A DNA stretch of 64,000 nucleotides from Vibrio crassostreae 9ZC13 (GCF_000272045.2 NZ_AJYZ02000019.1:1424446-1488445); one strand, 5' to 3'; positions 26,008 to 35,557 are shown, numbered from the stretch's first letter. The notes: a model not told the origin generated them from the sequence alone. A program made the numbers and translations.

Positions 26008-26173
26008 GTTCGTTTTGTATGCTATAGCCGGAATGTGACGGTTTGCCGTAAGTTATTTGACAGTTCGAGTGCATTTACGTGGCAGTTATATTTCACTCAT
26101 ATGACAATAAGCCATTGTTTACTGTCACATTCCTGTTAACTCCATGGTTTACCTTATTAAGCACACGAACTTA

Positions 26174-26189
26174 TGGACTAGATCAGTAA
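26174..26189. promoter_or_regulatory. GntR-type operator at the regulator's own start
   Basis: TGGACTAGATCAGTAA, nearly identical to 25992-26007. Its last base is the A of the preferred ATG, so binding would block the regulator's own expression. Confidence 0.5.
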
Positions 26190-26917
26190 TGAGAACATTG
26201 GGCACCGGGCAATCAGGGACACAGTTAGGAAGAATTAAGGCGAGTATTCGAGAGCAGCTTCAATCAGGTATCTTCATTGAAGGGCAAAAACTGCCATCAG
26301 AAAGAAACCTTAGCGAACTGTTTTCCACCACACGAATCACGCTCAAAGATGCGTTGGTGTCTCTGGAAACCGAAGGTTTGATATACCGAGAAGAGCGCCG
26401 TGGCTGGTATGTGTCACCCGAACGTGTTCGCTATAACCCATTGTCACGTTCTCACTTTCATCAAATGATTCGCGAACAACATCGTATTGCAGCAACCAAG
26501 TTGCTCAGCACCCGCACAGAAATGGCCGCAGGCGATTACGCCAAAGCATTAGAAATAGAACAGATAACCCCGATACACGTGATTGAGCGATTACGCTTTA
26601 TTGATGGCAGAGCGGTGCTGTTTGTTGAAAACGTCTTAAAAGCGCCGTTGTTTGAGAAGGTGTTGTCAGAAAACCTCACCATGTCGCTGACAGGCATCTA
26701 CCGAGAAAAATACGGCTACGAGACCAAACGATCGCGCTTTGATGTGATACCCACCTCTGCCCCTGCGCATGTCGCCAAGGCATTAAATTTGGCTGAGGGT
26801 CAACCGGTGCTGAAGATCTGCCGTGTGAACTACAAGCAAGATGGCGAGTTGATGGACTGCGAACTGGAATACTGGCGACCAGACTCAGTAGTGATCCACA
26901 TTGATAGCATTGGCTAG
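26189..26917 (+). CDS. GntR/UTRA-family regulator (PhnR-like)
   Basis: 242 residues from MRTLGTGQSGTQLGRIKASI; an ATG 15 codons upstream (26144) is possible but the operator-like repeat lies between the two. The N-terminal winged helix shows LPSERNLSELFSTTRITLKD and LETEGLIYREERRGWYVSP. The UTRA ligand domain runs from about 80 to the end (HVIERLRFIDGRAVLFVENV; LKICRVNYKQDGELMDCELEYWR). Proteins of this type control phosphonate and amino-sugar genes. Divergent from the ABC operon, so probably its repressor, released by the imported compound. Confidence 0.88.
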   Translation: MRTLGTGQSGTQLGRIKASIREQLQSGIFIEGQKLPSERNLSELFSTTRITLKDALVSLETEGLIYREERRGWYVSPERVRYNPLSRSHFHQMIREQHRIAATKLLSTRTEMAAGDYAKALEIEQITPIHVIERLRFIDGRAVLFVENVLKAPLFEKVLSENLTMSLTGIYREKYGYETKRSRFDVIPTSAPAHVAKALNLAEGQPVLKICRVNYKQDGELMDCELEYWRPDSVVIHIDSIG

Positions 26918-26953
26918 TACCACATCCTCTTAATGCGGTAGCAACACAAATAC

Positions 26954-26985
26954 AAAAACTCCGACTGATTCAGTCGGAGTTTTTT
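26954..26985. terminator. Bidirectional terminator between the GntR gene and the next ABC operon
   Basis: ACTCCGACTGA (26958-26968) and TCAGTCGGAGT (26970-26980), a perfect 11-bp inverted repeat flanked by A4 and T5. It can stop both the rightward regulator transcript and the leftward ABC transcript. Confidence 0.9.
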
Positions 26986-27020
26986 AACAATCAAACATTA
27001 AGGTGCGCGAATCATCTAGC

Positions 27021-27875
27021 TCATGAATCAAGCTTGAGGAACTTCCTTACCCTTGTTGAATCTGGGTTAGTGAAGAACTTCTCAGGGTTGGATTTCTCAA
27101 TCAAGATGCCCTTCTCAAGGAATACCACCTGATCCGACACCTGACGCGCGAATTCCATCTCATGAGTCACCACCACCATGGTGTAACCCTCTTGCGATAG
27201 CTTCTTCATTACCAGTAACACCTCTTCGACCAATTCAGGGTCGAGCGCGGAGGTTGGCTCATCAAACAGCAATACATCCGGTTCCATCGCGAGAGCTCTG
27301 GCAATCGCGACACGTTGCTTTTGCCCACCCGATAACATGCTTGGGTAACTCTCTAGTTTGTGTGACATCCCAACCTTGTCGAGTTGCTTACGAGCCATCT
27401 CCTCGGCGTCTGATTTCGCTATCTTCTTAACATGAACCAGCGCTTCCATGACGTTTTGCAACACGGTGAGATGCGGCCATAAGTTGAAGCTTTGGAAAAC
27501 CATTCCAAGACGCTCTCGAAGTTTCGCCAACTCTTTGTATTTGAGTGGCTTACCCGTTTCAGAGTTGATACCAATACGCTCATCACCCATAAAAATCGTG
27601 CCGCGCTCTGGCTGCTCTAACCAGTTCATGCAACGCAGTAGCGTCGATTTCCCCGAACCTGACGAGCCGAGAATACTCACCACATCGCCTTTGTTGATGT
27701 TGAGGTTGATGTCTCGCAGTACTTCGATGCCATCAAACTGTTTCGACAGGTTTTCAACCTTGATGATCGTCTCTCGTTCTTCCAATAGTGGCTCGCACTC
27801 AATCACTTCCAAATTCACGCCCAAAGAAGGGTTAATCGGTGCTTCCGTTTCAATAATCTCTGATTGTTTAAGCAT
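27021..27875 (-). CDS. Polar-amino-acid-type ABC importer ATPase
   Basis: 284 residues from MLKQSEIIETEAPINPSLGV. The ribosome site GAGGACT and an 8-base overlap with the permease gene favour this start over one 20 codons upstream. A head of about 35 residues precedes the ABC domain. Walker A GSSGSGKST, Q-loop VFQSFNLWPHLTVLQNVMEA, signature LSGGQKQRVAIARAL, Walker B DVLLFDEPTSALDPE, His-switch VVVTHEMEFARQVSDQ. This is the HisP/GlnQ class. Last gene of a binding protein-permease-permease-ATPase operon. Confidence 0.94.
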   Translation of the reverse strand: MLKQSEIIETEAPINPSLGVNLEVIECEPLLEERETIIKVENLSKQFDGIEVLRDINLNINKGDVVSILGSSGSGKSTLLRCMNWLEQPERGTIFMGDERIGINSETGKPLKYKELAKLRERLGMVFQSFNLWPHLTVLQNVMEALVHVKKIAKSDAEEMARKQLDKVGMSHKLESYPSMLSGGQKQRVAIARALAMEPDVLLFDEPTSALDPELVEEVLLVMKKLSQEGYTMVVVTHEMEFARQVSDQVVFLEKGILIEKSNPEKFFTNPDSTRVRKFLKLDS

Positions 27876-28533
27876 GGCTAAGTCCTCTAAGTTCAACTTT
27901 GGTTTGGATTCGTTTGGTGATGCTTTCAAGTGCAATACTCACAACCCAGTAGAGCGCGATAGCAATGATGAACGCATTCAATGGGATGAAGTAGGTCGAT
28001 TGAATGCTGTTGGCGGCCGCGGTAATTTCTGCGACGGTGATGATGCTAAGAAACGCAGTGTCTTTTAAGCAGATGATGAGTTGGTTAGTGATCAGAGGAA
28101 CCGACTTACACAACACGTTGGGTGTGATGACTCGTGTGAAGGTTTTGAGTTTAGAAAAGCCATAAGCGTGCGCCGCTTCGATGTAACCAGGCTCTAACCC
28201 CTTACGAACACCTCGGAAAATCTCACAGAAATACGTACCATGATATAGGCTGAGTGCGATGATTCCCGCAGTCACTGCATCTAGTCGAATGCCAACCTGA
28301 GGCAAACCGTAATAGAGCAGATAGGCTAAAATCAGAAACGGTAAGGTGCGCATCATGCCTATCAAACTGTTGATGGTGTACTTAACACCGAGTCTCGAGT
28401 TTTCGAGACAGTACAACAAACCGATGCCAATGATGAAACTCAAGATTGAAGACGAAACAAAAAGATAAAATGTGGTCACAAATCCTGAAGCAAACAGCTC
28501 TTTTTGTTGCCAGATAATATTCCATTCTTCCAT
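27868..28533 (-). CDS. Polar-amino-acid-type ABC permease (HisM-like)
   Basis: 221 residues with five hydrophobic segments (FVTTFYLFVSSSILSFIIGI; SLIGMMRTLPFLILAYLLYY). The EAA loop of this class is EAAHAYGFSKLKTFTRVITP. Works as one half of the channel; the other half is at 28671-29309. Overlaps the ATPase start by 8 bases. Confidence 0.92.
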   Translation of the reverse strand: MEEWNIIWQQKELFASGFVTTFYLFVSSSILSFIIGIGLLYCLENSRLGVKYTINSLIGMMRTLPFLILAYLLYYGLPQVGIRLDAVTAGIIALSLYHGTYFCEIFRGVRKGLEPGYIEAAHAYGFSKLKTFTRVITPNVLCKSVPLITNQLIICLKDTAFLSIITVAEITAAANSIQSTYFIPLNAFIIAIALYWVVSIALESITKRIQTKVELRGLSHA

Positions 28534-28670
28534 ATTTACTCCTTAAACTTACCCGCTCAATAACGCATCACAAGCAGGTAAATGGTGTTTCTGACCAAGT
28601 AGCCATGACGGCTAAACTGTGGTTGTTGTTGATAGCTGTGACTGAGGTAGATTACTGATAGCCACACTTA

Positions 28671-29309
28671 CTACTGCAGATAAGTAGCTCGGTTTTCAGC
28701 CACCGCTTGCAACTTCACCAACACGCCAATAATCAACATGTAAATGGCACCGGCACATAGAATCGGCCCAAGTGGTTCATAGGTAACCGCAGAGATTCGA
28801 TTGGTGACACGAGTTAGGTCGACGATGCCGATCACCGCAATCGCTGGGCTGCCTTTGATTAAGAACGACATCTCATTGACTAGCGCAGGTAAGCTCATGA
28901 TCACCATCTGTGGGAACATGATGCGGCGAAAATAAGTGATACGTCTCATACCAATGGCTTCTGCCGCTTCCATTTGTCCTTTTGAAAAGTTAAGAAAGGC
29001 ATTGCGCCAAATCTCTGCATTGAATGCCGATGTATTGAGTGTGAGAGCTAAAATGGCAGAAACGTGTTTATTTAAATTGATGCCAAATGACGGAAAAGAA
29101 AGGAAAATAAACAGAGCCAGTGTCACCAAAGGCGTTGCTCGTGCCCAGCTGACATAGATACCCAGCATTTGATCCACAAACGGGATTTTCATCATTCGAA
29201 TTAAAGCAATGACTAGCCCGATGACGACACCTAATACAATCGAGACTGCCGATATCCATGCCGTAGCCCACGCGCCCTGTAGCAACTGTTCCCAAGCGTA
29301 ATAATCCAT
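28671..29309 (-). CDS. Polar-amino-acid-type ABC permease (HisQ-like)
   Basis: 212 residues. TTAWISAVSIVLGVVIGLVI-like first helices, the class motif SWARATPLVTLALFIFL, and the EAA loop EAAEAIGMRRITYFRRIMFP. Member of the HisQ/GlnP permease class. A 137-base gap with no gene separates it from the next permease; a 130-base gap with two hairpins separates it from the binding protein. Confidence 0.92.
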   Translation of the reverse strand: MDYYAWEQLLQGAWATAWISAVSIVLGVVIGLVIALIRMMKIPFVDQMLGIYVSWARATPLVTLALFIFLSFPSFGINLNKHVSAILALTLNTSAFNAEIWRNAFLNFSKGQMEAAEAIGMRRITYFRRIMFPQMVIMSLPALVNEMSFLIKGSPAIAVIGIVDLTRVTNRISAVTYEPLGPILCAGAIYMLIIGVLVKLQAVAENRATYLQ

Positions 29310-29362
29310 AAACGACCTCTTTGATAAGCGACTTCTTTCGATAGGTTTTGCGCAAATGACTC

Positions 29363-29423
29363 ATGGGTTAAACCGCTTTGAACCCATTGGCATGGACACA
29401 AACAGCCGTTAACTGTTTGTGTC
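29363..29423 (-). other. Two stem-loops between binding-protein and permease genes
   Basis: ATGGGTT/AACCCAT (29363-29387) and a perfect 11-bp stem GACACAAACAG/CTGTTTGTGTC (29395-29423, seven-base loop). No T-run follows. Such intercistronic hairpins often protect the binding-protein mRNA from 3' decay and set it above the permeases. Confidence 0.6.
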
Positions 29424-29440
29424 AGCGCATGCTTATCCAT

Positions 29441-30289
29441 CTATTGGACTGCTGTTAGCTTGTGATACTGCTCAATGGAAGTGATGGCCTCTGAAGGCAG
29501 TTGGTCGAACGACTCACCGAACCACTTCTTCTGCAACTCCGCCATTTTTCCTGTTTGCTCTAGGTGCAGGAAAAACTCCGTTAGGTATGCCAAAAGCTCA
29601 GGGTTCTCTTTAGGAACAGGCCAGCTCACGAAACCAGGACCAGACACCGCCTCGCCTTTTTTGAACACCTTCGACTTGGATTTCACCACCTCGTTAACGG
29701 AAACGACGCTGTTGATCACGTAGTCTATTCGGCCGATTGCCAAGTCGGAATACGCTTCTGGGTAGGATTGATACTGCACCACTTTACCCAAAGACTTGCC
29801 TTGTGCTTCGAGCATCACTTCGAGCTCTGGAAGCCTTTCTAGCAAAGCACTGCCCGCTTGTAAGCCCACTGTTTTTCCATCTAAATCGGCTACCGTATTA
29901 ATATCTTCCGCGTCAGCTCTGGTTAAGAAGTAATGCTGCGCTGAAGCGATAGGTGGAGTGAAATCAAAGGCCTTCAAGCGAGCATCGGTAATGATCGCGC
30001 CAGTTAACGCCACATCATATTGACCCGCAGATACCGAAGCGAGTAGTCCTGTCCAAGGTAAGATCTCTTGTTCGATATCGAACTTCGAATATTCACGTAA
30101 CTCATCAAGCAAATCTTTGTTAATCCCCGCAGGCTTACCGCGGTCGATATAGTTGAATGGAGAGTAGTTGTCTTCTGTCGCCACTTTCATGAAGCCTTGC
30201 TTTTCGATGGCTGCAAGCTCCGATGCTTGTGCGACTCCAAAACAACCCAGTACAACTGTCGCTGCCGCTGTTGAAACCCATGCCTTCAT
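29441..30289 (-). CDS. Family 3 periplasmic solute-binding protein
   Basis: 282 residues. I choose the third ATG (MKAWVSTAAATVVLGCFGVA) because AGGGA lies at proper distance; two earlier ATGs overlap the ribosome site. Signal peptide ends VAQA before SELAAIE. SBP_bac_3 marks: FMKVATEDNYSPFNYIDRGK, ILPWTGLLASVSAGQYDVAL, VADLDGKTVGLQAGSALLE, AELQKKWFG. Binds a polar amino acid or an amino-acid-like compound. Given the neighbouring aminotransferase, exporter and dehydrogenase genes, taurine or a related omega-amino acid is a candidate (inference). Confidence 0.9.
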   Translation of the reverse strand: MKAWVSTAAATVVLGCFGVAQASELAAIEKQGFMKVATEDNYSPFNYIDRGKPAGINKDLLDELREYSKFDIEQEILPWTGLLASVSAGQYDVALTGAIITDARLKAFDFTPPIASAQHYFLTRADAEDINTVADLDGKTVGLQAGSALLERLPELEVMLEAQGKSLGKVVQYQSYPEAYSDLAIGRIDYVINSVVSVNEVVKSKSKVFKKGEAVSGPGFVSWPVPKENPELLAYLTEFFLHLEQTGKMAELQKKWFGESFDQLPSEAITSIEQYHKLTAVQ

Positions 30290-30390
30290 CGTCATTCCCT
30301 GTTTCATACGCTTTCCTTATCGAGATTATTTGCCTGCCTTTACTTTATGAACGGAATGCATCGGAGACGTAGAGCCAATTTAATTTTCAG

Positions 30391-30433
30391 GTTGGGACAG
30401 AACGATTTTCTAGTTTGGGACAACGTAATTTTC
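30391..30433. promoter_or_regulatory. Direct repeats upstream of the MocR gene
   Basis: GTTGGGACAGAACGATTTTC (30391-30410) and TTTGGGACAACGTAATTTTC (30414-30433) share TTGGGACA and ATTTTC at the same spacing, 23 bases apart. MocR-type regulators usually bind directly repeated sites. The repeats lie between the divergent binding-protein and MocR genes. Confidence 0.5.
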
Positions 30434-30546
30434 GGGGTTGAGAGAGAGCAAAACACACTCTTAAAACATCAATATGAACTCTGGCGCATTTCTTGCTCTT
30501 TTATACAAATTGGACTGAGGTTCACTGAGAATAAGGACTGTATCTC

Positions 30547-32061
30547 ATGGCGATAAATCACAATTGTTTCATCGAGTTTGATTCCAAAAGAAGCCTGCAA
30601 GAACAAGTACGTAGCTATTTGGTGACGGCGATATTGAATGGTATTTTTCCGGCTGAACAAGCGCTTCCTTCTTGTCGTAAGCTGTCTAGCCAATTGGGTG
30701 TTTCACGCAATACTGTCTCCTTGGTGTACGACAGTTTGCTCGACGATGGCTACCTCATCAGTAAGCCTCGCAGTGGTTATTACCTTTCAGAAAAGTATGA
30801 AAACCCGAGTGATACTATCGACGCGAGTTTGGATCATTTTGAATCAGCCGACAGCGACAATGCACCGGATTGGAGCAAACGCGTTAAGCTGCAATTGGGC
30901 CAATACCCACGCATCGTCAAACCCTCGCATTGGAGTTGTTACCAATACCCATTTATTTTTGGCCAACCCTCTATCAATGACTTCCCATTAGCTCAATGGC
31001 GAGAAGCGACAAGAAAGGTCACCTCAGACCCACATGATCACCGCTGGCTTTGCGACAAGGTCGATAAAGACGTCGACATGCTGGTCGAACAGATACGCAC
31101 AAGGGTGCTCCCACAGCGCGGTATTCATGCCCAAAGTGATGAGATCCTCATAACCTTAGGTTCGCAGAATGCGCTGTATTTGATTTCGACTTTGCTCATG
31201 AACCATCAGAGTCGAGTCGGAGTCGAGAACCCCGGCTACAAAGAAGCGAATCACATCTTCAATCTCTCTGGCGCGCAGTTACACCCGCATCAAGTGGATG
31301 AACAAGGATTGAGATTCAATGAGCACTCTTCACTGTGTGATCACTTCTATGTCACGCCTAGCCATCAAGCTCCAACCGGCGTCACCATGAGTGACGAGCG
31401 TCGAACTCAGTTACTGGAAATGGCCAAAACCAATGATGCGGTAATTATCGAAGATGACTATGACGCCGAGTGTAACGTGGAGTGGAACCCTAAACCCGCG
31501 CTAAAAGCCAGTGACAAAGAAGGACGTGTCATCTACGTCAGCAGCTTCTCTAAGCTATTAGCACCCGGCTTGAGATTAGGCTACATCGTGGCACCTGAAG
31601 AGTTGATCTACGATCTTAGAATACTGCGTCGCTTGATGTATCGACACGCACCAAGCCGCGTTCAGATGGAAGTGGCGCACTTTATTGAACAAGGCTACTA
31701 CGACAGCTTTGTGAGGCGCTTTAGGGAAAACACACGCCAGCGCTGGAAGCTGATCAACGATGCGGTCTTGAAGTACCTACCTGACTGCAAGCGACTGGCT
31801 CAAAGCGAGCAGGCCAACTCTCTGTGGCTACAAACGCCCAGCCACATCAATAGCCAGCGTTTAGCTTCACGAGCCGCCCAAAAGGGCATATTGATTGAGA
31901 CAGGCTATTCACACTTTATGACGAATACCGAAACGGAATCGGGTTGTGAAGCATTGTCAGAATATGACCCCAATTCCTATTTTCGATTGGGCTTTCACGC
32001 CATCGACAAAGATCTGATCGCACCCGGTATCAAAGAGCTGTCAGAGGTGATGAAGATCTAG
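30547..32061 (+). CDS. MocR-type GntR regulator with aminotransferase-like domain (TauR-like)
   Basis: 504 residues. Winged helix at 1-75 (LPSCRKLSSQLGVSRNTVSL; LLDDGYLISKPRSGYYLS), a linker of about 60 residues, then a fold-type I aminotransferase domain from about 140. PLP contacts are visible: TLGSQNALYLI, VENPGYKEANHIF, VIIEDDYDAE and the lysine of YVSSFSKLLAPGLRLGY. TauR of Rhodobacter, a member of this family, switches on taurine:pyruvate aminotransferase genes. Here the gene lies between a divergent amino-acid-type transporter and a class III aminotransferase, which fits a local activator that senses an amino compound through PLP. Confidence 0.92.
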   Translation: MAINHNCFIEFDSKRSLQEQVRSYLVTAILNGIFPAEQALPSCRKLSSQLGVSRNTVSLVYDSLLDDGYLISKPRSGYYLSEKYENPSDTIDASLDHFESADSDNAPDWSKRVKLQLGQYPRIVKPSHWSCYQYPFIFGQPSINDFPLAQWREATRKVTSDPHDHRWLCDKVDKDVDMLVEQIRTRVLPQRGIHAQSDEILITLGSQNALYLISTLLMNHQSRVGVENPGYKEANHIFNLSGAQLHPHQVDEQGLRFNEHSSLCDHFYVTPSHQAPTGVTMSDERRTQLLEMAKTNDAVIIEDDYDAECNVEWNPKPALKASDKEGRVIYVSSFSKLLAPGLRLGYIVAPEELIYDLRILRRLMYRHAPSRVQMEVAHFIEQGYYDSFVRRFRENTRQRWKLINDAVLKYLPDCKRLAQSEQANSLWLQTPSHINSQRLASRAAQKGILIETGYSHFMTNTETESGCEALSEYDPNSYFRLGFHAIDKDLIAPGIKELSEVMKI

Positions 32062-32107
32062 CATCACTTAAGAGCAGTTTGACCAGACTGATTTAGTGAA
32101 AGAACGT

Positions 32108-32135
32108 AAAAAGAGCATCAATCGATGCTCTTTTT
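32108..32135. terminator. Bidirectional terminator between MocR and aminotransferase genes
   Basis: AAGAGCATC (32111-32119) and GATGCTCTT (32124-32132), perfect 9-bp stem with A and T runs on either side. It serves the two convergent genes. About 130 further bases to the aminotransferase stop hold nothing recognised. Confidence 0.9.
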
Positions 32136-32266
32136 CGACTATACCTAACCAATTGGAAGCTAGACACTCAAAAGCCAAGCACTCAGGAAAAATAAGCACT
32201 TTGAAAAGAACGGGGAATCCTTTGCCAAAGTGCCTTGGTTGCTGTGCTAGCTATCTTATTGAAGAA

Positions 32267-33583
32267 TTAAGAAGCAAGTTCAAACAACACTTCATCAATG
32301 ATCTTAACGCCTTTCTTTATCTCGCTTGGCTGAATAACCAAAGGTGGCGCAACGTGAATGCGGTTATTCACAATGAAGGTCAACAGGCCTCGCTTGGTCA
32401 ATTGCGCTTTCAATTGCCCCATTTTTTCATTGCTCAAAGGTGTTTTACTTTCACGATCTTCCACCAGCTCTACAGCCCAGAACATCCCTTTGCCGCGCAC
32501 ATCACCAATCATAGGGTGCAACTCTTGAAGGCTCAGTAGAAGCGGCCCTAAAACGCTGTTACCGACGTTATCAGCGTGTGTGACAATGCCCTCTTGCTCC
32601 ATCACATCGAGCGTTGCAACGATAGAAGCCATCGCCAAAGGGTGACCAGAGTACGTTAAGCCGCCCATAAAGAAGTTTGACTTAAAGTACTCAACGATCG
32701 GTTCGCTGACCACCACGCCACCAGCCGGCACATAACCCGAGTTCACCCCTTTCGCGAAAGTAATCAGATCCGGCACTACATTAAAGTGCTCAAACGCAAA
32801 CCACTTACCCGTGCGGCCAAAGCCGACCATGACTTCATCGAATATCAACTGAATGCCATGTTTGGTTGCCAGCTCACGCACGCCGATAAGGTAATCTTTG
32901 GGCGGAATGAGAAAACCAGCCGTTCCCGGAATCGTCTCTAGGATAATCGCCGCAATCGCCGTTGGTCCTTCGCATTCAATCACTCGCTCTAAATGCTGCA
33001 GGGCACGCTCACTCTCTTCTGCCTCAGTCGCCGCGTTGAATTCGCTTCGATAGAGAAATGGATTGAAGAAGTGAACGTGTCCACGGCTATACTCGTTTGG
33101 AATTCGACGAAAATCCCCCGTCGCAGCAATAGCAGTACCTGTATTGCCATGGTAAGAACGGTAAGCAGATAGCACCTTGTCGCGCCCTGTGAATTGTCGC
33201 GCCATGCGAATCGCATTTTCGTTGGCATCTGCCCCTGCATTGGTAAAGAACACCTTCTTAAACGAGCTTGGCGCTTTCGACAAGATACGCTTAGCCGCCA
33301 AACCACGAGTGAGGTTGGCGGTCGCAGGGGCAACGGTCACTAATGAATCAGCCTGATCTTTAATCGCTTTGATCACTTGTGGATGCTGATGACCAATGTT
33401 GGTGTTAACCAGTTGGCTACTAAAATCAAGGTATTCTTTACCTTCGTAGTCCCACATTTTGCATCCTTGCCCACCCGCAATGGCGATAGGCTCCGCTGCT
33501 TCTTGAATCGACCAAGAATGAAATACGCTCTTGTCGAGGTCGATAATATCTTGGTTCACAAGCTGTTCTGTTGATACTTCCAT
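32267..33583 (-). CDS. Class III aminotransferase, taurine:pyruvate aminotransferase-like
   Basis: 438 residues from MEVSTEQLVNQDIIDLDKSV, with GGAG at good distance; the frame stays open 82 codons further up, but those residues are unlike the family. Fold-type I features: SSQLVNTNIGHQHPQVIKAI, VFFTNAGADANENAIRMARQ, SYHGNTGTAIAATGD, LIFDEVMVGFGRTGKWFAFE (PLP Asp) and the PLP lysine in ITFAKGVNSGYVPAGG. The neighbours (MocR regulator, TauE/SafE exporter, SDR dehydrogenase) match the set that turns taurine into isethionate: this enzyme would move the amino group of taurine to pyruvate, giving sulfoacetaldehyde and alanine. Beta-alanine or GABA remain possible substrates. Confidence 0.88.
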   Translation of the reverse strand: MEVSTEQLVNQDIIDLDKSVFHSWSIQEAAEPIAIAGGQGCKMWDYEGKEYLDFSSQLVNTNIGHQHPQVIKAIKDQADSLVTVAPATANLTRGLAAKRILSKAPSSFKKVFFTNAGADANENAIRMARQFTGRDKVLSAYRSYHGNTGTAIAATGDFRRIPNEYSRGHVHFFNPFLYRSEFNAATEAEESERALQHLERVIECEGPTAIAAIILETIPGTAGFLIPPKDYLIGVRELATKHGIQLIFDEVMVGFGRTGKWFAFEHFNVVPDLITFAKGVNSGYVPAGGVVVSEPIVEYFKSNFFMGGLTYSGHPLAMASIVATLDVMEQEGIVTHADNVGNSVLGPLLLSLQELHPMIGDVRGKGMFWAVELVEDRESKTPLSNEKMGQLKAQLTKRGLLTFIVNNRIHVAPPLVIQPSEIKKGVKIIDEVLFELAS

Positions 33584-33862
33584 TTCATCGTCTCCATTAA
33601 CAACACTAGATTCACAGCCGCTCGTGCTTGGCTCGTCTTCGAGAATGAAAGACACAAAACACGACATTGAAAAGGCTGCGCTATCGGATGGAATAATCTT
33701 CATCCCAAACAGGGCGGAGGTCATAGTGTCAGTTTCAACAAAACATTGGGCCAGTACATCAGCCCAAGTCTCATCCCCGATCCAACAAACTGCCTGACCC
33801 AATCCAATCGTCGATCTGGCTCTATTCAAAACTCTTAGGTGTGAATAGATTGAAAGGCAGAC

Positions 33863-33874
33863 GAGACAGGTCTC
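33863..33874. promoter_or_regulatory. Palindrome in the aminotransferase/TauE divergent promoter region
   Basis: GAGACAGGTCTC, an inverted repeat of GAGAC with a two-base centre. It lies in the 344-base gap between the divergent aminotransferase and exporter genes, 54 bases before the latter. The gap has no other recognisable element. Confidence 0.3.
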
Positions 33875-33927
33875 ATCGAACGCTAATTAACGCAGCAGCA
33901 ATATCAAAAGCAAAGAGGTGAGCAAGA

Positions 33928-34641
33928 GTGGAATTAGGATTAGCGATGACATTGATTCTGTTTGCAGGAGTAGTTCGAGGCTATTCAGGATTTGGGTTTG
34001 CGATTATCGTAGCGCTTTCCCTCAGCTTTATTGTTCCACCATTGCAAGCGGTAACCATCGCTATCTTGTTGGACTTTTTAAGTGCCTTTCCTCTGCTCAA
34101 GCGAAGTAAAACCACCATCAATATCCGGCTTATTGCGCCGCTGTGTATTGGCATGTTGGTTGCGGTGCCTTTCTCGCTGTATTTCATTAGCACGATATCG
34201 GAATCAGGCTTGAAGGCCTTTATCGCGATGATGTCTTTGGTCGCTGGCACGCTGATTATTTTGGACTTACGCCTCACTTGGTTGCACCAACGACACGCGT
34301 TTTGGGCGGGAGCCATTTCGGGGTTTAGCATGACCACCGCTTCTTCAGGAGGTCCGCCATTAGTGACGTATTTGATGAACCTGACCATTAAAACCAGTGA
34401 ACAGAGAGCCACCGCGATTGTGTTTTTTCTGCTGAGTTCAGCGATTTCACTGATCGGCTTCATATGGATTGGCGCATTTAACCAAGAATCGTTCATCACA
34501 GGTTTATGGCTATTACCGGCAGCTTTGATTGGCAATGTACTGGGGCAAAAACTGTATCTATCAGTACCGAACTTGTCTGCAAAAACAACGACCGCGCCGA
34601 TTTTGATCGGCATGGCACTACTTATGTTAATTTCAAATTAG
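33928..34641 (+). CDS. TauE/SafE-family membrane exporter (IsfE-like)
   Basis: 237 residues with about eight hydrophobic segments. GTG start preceded by AGAGGTGA; an ATG six codons in is an alternative. TauE/SafE family marks: FAGVVRGYSGFGFAIIVALS near the N-terminus and its repeat GAISGFSMTTASSGGPPLVT in the middle. The family exports sulfonates and related anions (sulfoacetate, isethionate, sulfite). Twelve bases upstream of a short-chain dehydrogenase gene, the arrangement of isfE-isfD. Export of isethionate is the proposed role. Confidence 0.87.
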   Translation: MELGLAMTLILFAGVVRGYSGFGFAIIVALSLSFIVPPLQAVTIAILLDFLSAFPLLKRSKTTINIRLIAPLCIGMLVAVPFSLYFISTISESGLKAFIAMMSLVAGTLIILDLRLTWLHQRHAFWAGAISGFSMTTASSGGPPLVTYLMNLTIKTSEQRATAIVFFLLSSAISLIGFIWIGAFNQESFITGLWLLPAALIGNVLGQKLYLSVPNLSAKTTTAPILIGMALLMLISN

Positions 34642-35406
<765 letters not shown>

Positions 35407-35423
35407 GTTCAAACCGACACATA

Positions 35424-35456
35424 CAAAAAAGGTGGTCTTTTCAGGCCACCTTTATC
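35424..35456. terminator. Terminator after the SDR gene
   Basis: AAAGGTGGTC and GGCCACCTTT pair with one G-U, short loop, A-run before and TTTAT after. Located about 20-50 bases past the stop. The next 100 bases to the histidine-kinase stop hold nothing recognised. Confidence 0.8.
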
Positions 35457-35557
35457 ATTTCTTTCACACGATACTTCAAATAAAACCAACGGCATAAAAG
35501 ACTATGTCTAATTCGCCTCATTACTCTTTTAATGAAAGTAAGATTAGAGATACTCAA

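Noticed and set aside
32096..32539. Forward open frame of 147 codons
   Set aside because: Lies across a terminator and antisense to the aminotransferase 3' end; composition fits a shadow frame.
33981..34613. Leftward open frame of 210 codons
   Set aside because: Exact antisense shadow of the TauE/SafE gene, which has membrane helices and family motifs.
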